From JABAAE01 sp036336715 (GTDB taxonomy: Bacteria > Planctomycetota > Planctomycetia > Pirellulales > Pirellulaceae), in contig JAYZFP010000068.1 in the NCBI GenBank assembly GCA_036336715.1, forward strand, positions 27,645 through 91,644: DNA of 64,000 nt. Direction: 5' to 3'. A model generated the notes under the pieces. The model worked only from the letters and a program-made list of their open reading frames with translations. It did not search any database and was not told the DNA's origin. The position numbers were made by a program, and so were the translations under genes. Below are positions 61,476 through 64,000 of the stretch, in pieces (positions within the stretch are counted from its first letter, which is position 1; each line of letters starts with the position of its first letter).

Positions 61476-61834
61476 GACAAAAACCGGTGGAAACGAAATC
61501 AAGAATTGCCGTCCACCAGTCTATCAGAAGGAGACATCACGACTTTGGACAGGAAGGCTGAAAGACGTCGACCGGGAGGAATCTCTCCGCCGGCAACTCG
61601 CCCCTGGAAGGGGTTCTGCCGGGTGTCGAAAAAGTGTCCGTCACCACCCGAATGAGGATGCATCCCTGCCAAAACCACCTGGAAAGGTATTTTCACCGGG
61701 AATCCTCGGGAAAATCGGGTGTTCGGGTCCTCAAAAGGGCAATGATTCGTGCTGCGACACGATGTCATATTTGATATAGTGATATAACCGAATCCGCGGG
61801 TTCGGCCCCGCCTACAACCGTCTGGAGTCCTCTG
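61476..61834. promoter_or_regulatory. Divergent spacer between the CxxCH gene and the DUF1501 gene
   Basis: No gene is visible in these 359 bases. The TTTGATATAGTGATATAACC stretch near 61770-61789 is AT-rich and may hold a -10 element. Just after it CCGAATCC-GC-GGGTTCGG (61788-61805) is a near-perfect palindrome with one G-T mismatch, ending 29 bases before the DUF1501 start; it may be an operator. Confidence 0.5.
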
Positions 61835-63175
61835 ATGCTTACCGTTTACGGACGAAAAACAAAGTATTGCGATGGTGTCTCACGCAGGAGCTTTCTCAAG
61901 ATCGGAGGATTCGCTCTTGGTAGTGTGGGTGGCATGACCCTTTCGGATATCCTGCAGGCCCAGGATGAATCCGGGAATCGGCCCTCCCACAAGGCGATCA
62001 TCAATGTCTTTCTCGGAGGAGGCCCTCCCCACCAGGACATGTGGGAAATCAAGACCGAGGCCCCGTCAGAAATCCGGGGGGAATTCAAACCGATTTCCAC
62101 CCGGGTCCCCGACATTCAGATCGGGGAATGCTTCCCGCGAATTGCGGCAATGATGGACAAGTTTGTGGCCATCCGTTCAATCACCGGATGCTCCGGTGCT
62201 CACGATGCCTACCAATGCATGACCGGCTGGAATCGGGGGACATTCCCGTCCATTGGCGGAATGCCAAGCATCGGTTCTGCAGTCGCCAAAGTCAAAGGCC
62301 TGGTCGACAAGTCGGTTCCCGCTTCAGTCGGACTGGCGGCCAAAACAAAACATGCCCCCTGGTCGGAATCGGGGCAACCGGGTTTCCTGGGCGCTTCCTT
62401 CAAGCCTTTCAAGCCCAACGGTGAGATGATGGCAGACCTGAAGCTCAACGGTATCACGCTTGACCGACTGGCGGATCGCAAATCCCTGCTGGGCAGTCTC
62501 GGCAACCTGAAGCGACAGTTCGAAAACGTTCACGGTGTCGACTCCTTTGACCAGGAAGCCTTCGGAGTCCTGACCTCCAGCAAGCTGGTCGATGCTCTGG
62601 ACTTAAGCAAAGAGGATCCAAAAATCGTCAAAAAGTATGGTGACGGAAAACCATACAAATACCAGTACGATGGTGCTCCTACCTGCAACGATCACCTGCT
62701 GATGGCCCGACGCCTTGTCGAAGCGGGCGTCCGCTCGGTCTCGCTCTCCTATGGCAGGTGGGACAGCCATGGCGCCAACTTTGACCTGGTGCGCGACCAC
62801 GGCGCAAAGCTGGACCAGTGCGTGACCGCCCTCGTGGAAGACCTCGAGGAACGGGGCATGCTGGATGACGTCACCGTGATTGTCTGGGGCGAATTCGGAA
62901 GAACCCCCAAGATCAACAAGAACGCGGGGCGGGATCACTGGCCGCGGGTCAGCTGTGCCTTGATGGCCGGTGGAGGGATCCGGGCAGGTCAGGCGATAGG
63001 AGCCACCAATCGACTCGGTGAGTATGCCGCCAAGCGACCGGTTCCGATGCAGGAGGTGATTGCCACGCTTTATCACAACCTTGGGGTCGATCCGATGAAC
63101 ACCACGCTGGTCGATCAGACCGGCCGTCCACAGTACCTGCTGGATCATCGGAAACCGATGCCGGAACTGGTTTAG
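61835..63175 (+). CDS. DUF1501 protein, Tat-exported
   Basis: The 446-residue product carries a twin-arginine signal, SRRSFLKIGGFALGSVGG (about residues 12-29), followed by a DUF1501 domain that resembles the sulfatase/alkaline-phosphatase fold: LGGGPPHQDMWEIK, SYGRWDSHGANFD and WGEFGRTPKINKNAGRDHW. These proteins usually pair with DUF1549/DUF1553 cytochrome-like partners in Planctomycetes, but no such partner is here. The divergent CxxCH gene may be its functional neighbour. A GGAG ribosome binding site precedes the ATG. Confidence 0.93.
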   Translation: MLTVYGRKTKYCDGVSRRSFLKIGGFALGSVGGMTLSDILQAQDESGNRPSHKAIINVFLGGGPPHQDMWEIKTEAPSEIRGEFKPISTRVPDIQIGECFPRIAAMMDKFVAIRSITGCSGAHDAYQCMTGWNRGTFPSIGGMPSIGSAVAKVKGLVDKSVPASVGLAAKTKHAPWSESGQPGFLGASFKPFKPNGEMMADLKLNGITLDRLADRKSLLGSLGNLKRQFENVHGVDSFDQEAFGVLTSSKLVDALDLSKEDPKIVKKYGDGKPYKYQYDGAPTCNDHLLMARRLVEAGVRSVSLSYGRWDSHGANFDLVRDHGAKLDQCVTALVEDLEERGMLDDVTVIVWGEFGRTPKINKNAGRDHWPRVSCALMAGGGIRAGQAIGATNRLGEYAAKRPVPMQEVIATLYHNLGVDPMNTTLVDQTGRPQYLLDHRKPMPELV

Positions 63176-63292
63176 CGGCAGGACCTCCATCTGGATCCGC
63201 TACAAAAATGCTGGGCCAAAGCGGCAGCTCCTGACCCCGTCATCCTGGAGTTCCCGTAGCCAGGGCCTTTCAAAACCAGGGCTTGAAGAAAT

Positions 63293-63646
63293 TCAGGCGG
63301 CCCGCCACTCGCCGATTCCCTTCCAGAGAGCCTTCAGCCGGGCGGCGACCTTGGTAGAACTCTGGCGAGCAACTTCGCTGTGGATTTTCACCATGTAGCG
63401 AAATCCGCCCGACTCATGGATGGCTTCGCCGATCCGGATAACCTCTCGGGTGGAGGATTCCCTTCGGTCCCGGGAACTGTGTTCGATGACAATTTTCAGC
63501 AGGTAGCTCAGCCGCTGTACAAATTCCGAATCCTGCTGGTCCTGGGAATGGCCTTTTCCTGATTTAGTCCCTCCAGATCGGGTGAGCACAAGGATGATTC
63601 CGGCAAGAAGCACAAAGGCAATCAATACGATAGCTGCAATCAACAT
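63293..63646 (-). CDS. Small single-pass membrane protein
   Basis: The 117-residue product has an N-terminal hydrophobic segment (residues 3-24, IAAIVLIAFVLLAGIILVLT), a short Gly/Ser/Lys linker, and a soluble helical domain (about 40-115) rich in Arg, Glu and Lys. I do not recognise a family. It is convergent with the DUF1501 gene, about 117 bases apart. Confidence 0.62.
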   Translation of the reverse strand: MLIAAIVLIAFVLLAGIILVLTRSGGTKSGKGHSQDQQDSEFVQRLSYLLKIVIEHSSRDRRESSTREVIRIGEAIHESGGFRYMVKIHSEVARQSSTKVAARLKALWKGIGEWRAA

Positions 63647-64000
63647 GATGGAATTCGATCAACCGGGGCAAGCTGTCCGCCAAAAAGCGAAGCTCCAGAA
63701 TACTAAAATTATTCTTTTTTTGAACCCATTTATCGCAGCGGATGTCGACTTTGGCGGTCGCCAGAAAACGGCAAGTCGGGTCCCCAGGGCCCGTTAAGAG
63801 TGCTCACCGGGTGATTCGGCTGGAATTTCAATGAAAAGTATCGATAATTACTGGGATTGAGAATCGGCAGCCGTTCCGTATTTGGCGGTATACAAGGATC
63901 CGGATTACCCGGATGATGGAACCCAACGCATGCTGCAGCCGTAACCAGCAAACCCAACCCGGAATCGAAGATATTACGCGGGAACCCCGGAGAACAAAAT
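63647..64000. other. Noncoding end of the window
   Basis: I see no gene in these 354 bases. A hairpin ATCCGG-ATTAC-CCGGAT is at 63898-63914 without a T-run. Any gene beyond the edge cannot be judged. Confidence 0.5.

Noticed and set aside
1..64000. tRNA, rRNA, CRISPR arrays, insertion sequences or prophage genes
   Set aside because: I looked through the spacers by eye for tRNA T-loop patterns, regularly spaced direct repeats of CRISPR size and transposase or integrase motifs, and found none. The 86-base elements are only two and differ from CRISPR repeats.

Overview
The window reads as chromosomal DNA from a member of the Planctomycetota. It is moderately GC-rich. It carries several families that are hallmarks of the phylum: a Tat-exported DUF1501 protein, a giant PVC-type CxxCH heme-binding protein, a zinc-ribbon/GYF_2 membrane protein, a xanthan-lyase-type FAD oxidoreductase, a redoxin/cytochrome c/PHM-like copper monooxygenase fusion, and a bacterial tetrahydromethanopterin (H4MPT) C1 module (fae, mtdB). 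Genes are mostly single or in pairs, with strand switching every few kilobases. I see no rRNA, tRNA, CRISPR array, insertion sequence, integrase or phage gene, so this looks like core chromosome. Genus cannot be decided from the sequence alone.

Layout. 0-9.4 kb, minus strand: accD; rpe overlapping a degenerate histidine-phosphatase gene; an ABC exporter pair (giant FtsX-like permease plus LolD-like ATPase); an alkaline-phosphatase-superfamily enzyme; an NRDE/TANGO2-like protein with its own terminator. 9.6-20.6 kb: Gfo/Idh/MocA oxidoreductase, fabH, agmatine deiminase, a large exported esterase, a NupC-type nucleoside transporter (minus), an exported acetyl-xylan-esterase-like hydrolase and a nitrilase. 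20.7-25.3 kb: the C1 block, with mtdB and fae on the minus strand, divergent from an ATP-grasp gene and a creatininase-family gene, then a ClpP-like gene. 25.4-33.4 kb: zinc-ribbon/GYF_2 protein, a secreted protein, lysA, thioesterase, an SDR with a small upstream gene, glyA with a structured leader, prmC and csrA. 33.4-47 kb: 3beta-HSD-like epimerase, redoxin/cytochrome/copper monooxygenase plus MMPL transporter, a beta-CASP nuclease, a MoeA-periplasmic-binding-domain fusion, a lipoprotein-like methyltransferase and a large PHP (CehA/McbA-like) hydrolase. 47-64 kb: a GT2 glycosyltransferase, a 740-base spacer with two homologous 86-base elements, folK-panC, lgt with an inserted PDZ-like domain, an ECF sigma/anti-sigma pair, FAD oxidoreductase, the giant CxxCH protein, DUF1501 and a small membrane protein.

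How the parts fit. Fae condenses formaldehyde with H4MPT and MtdB oxidises the product, so the organism has at least the front end of the bacterial H4MPT pathway. The divergent ATP-grasp and creatininase-family genes are candidates for cofactor biosynthesis or C1-linked amide chemistry. The large exported hydrolases and redox proteins suit a polymer-degrading heterotroph. The ECF sigma gene is preceded by a sigma-E-like promoter that suggests autoregulation.

The least expected features are: a histidine-phosphatase fold that has lost both catalytic histidines, overlapping rpe; two homologous 86-base noncoding elements 143 bases apart; a 63-base stem-loop plus a 13-base palindrome in front of glyA; a PDZ-like insert in Lgt; and repeated short tandem duplications, mostly of 13-17 bp, across the noncoding DNA.
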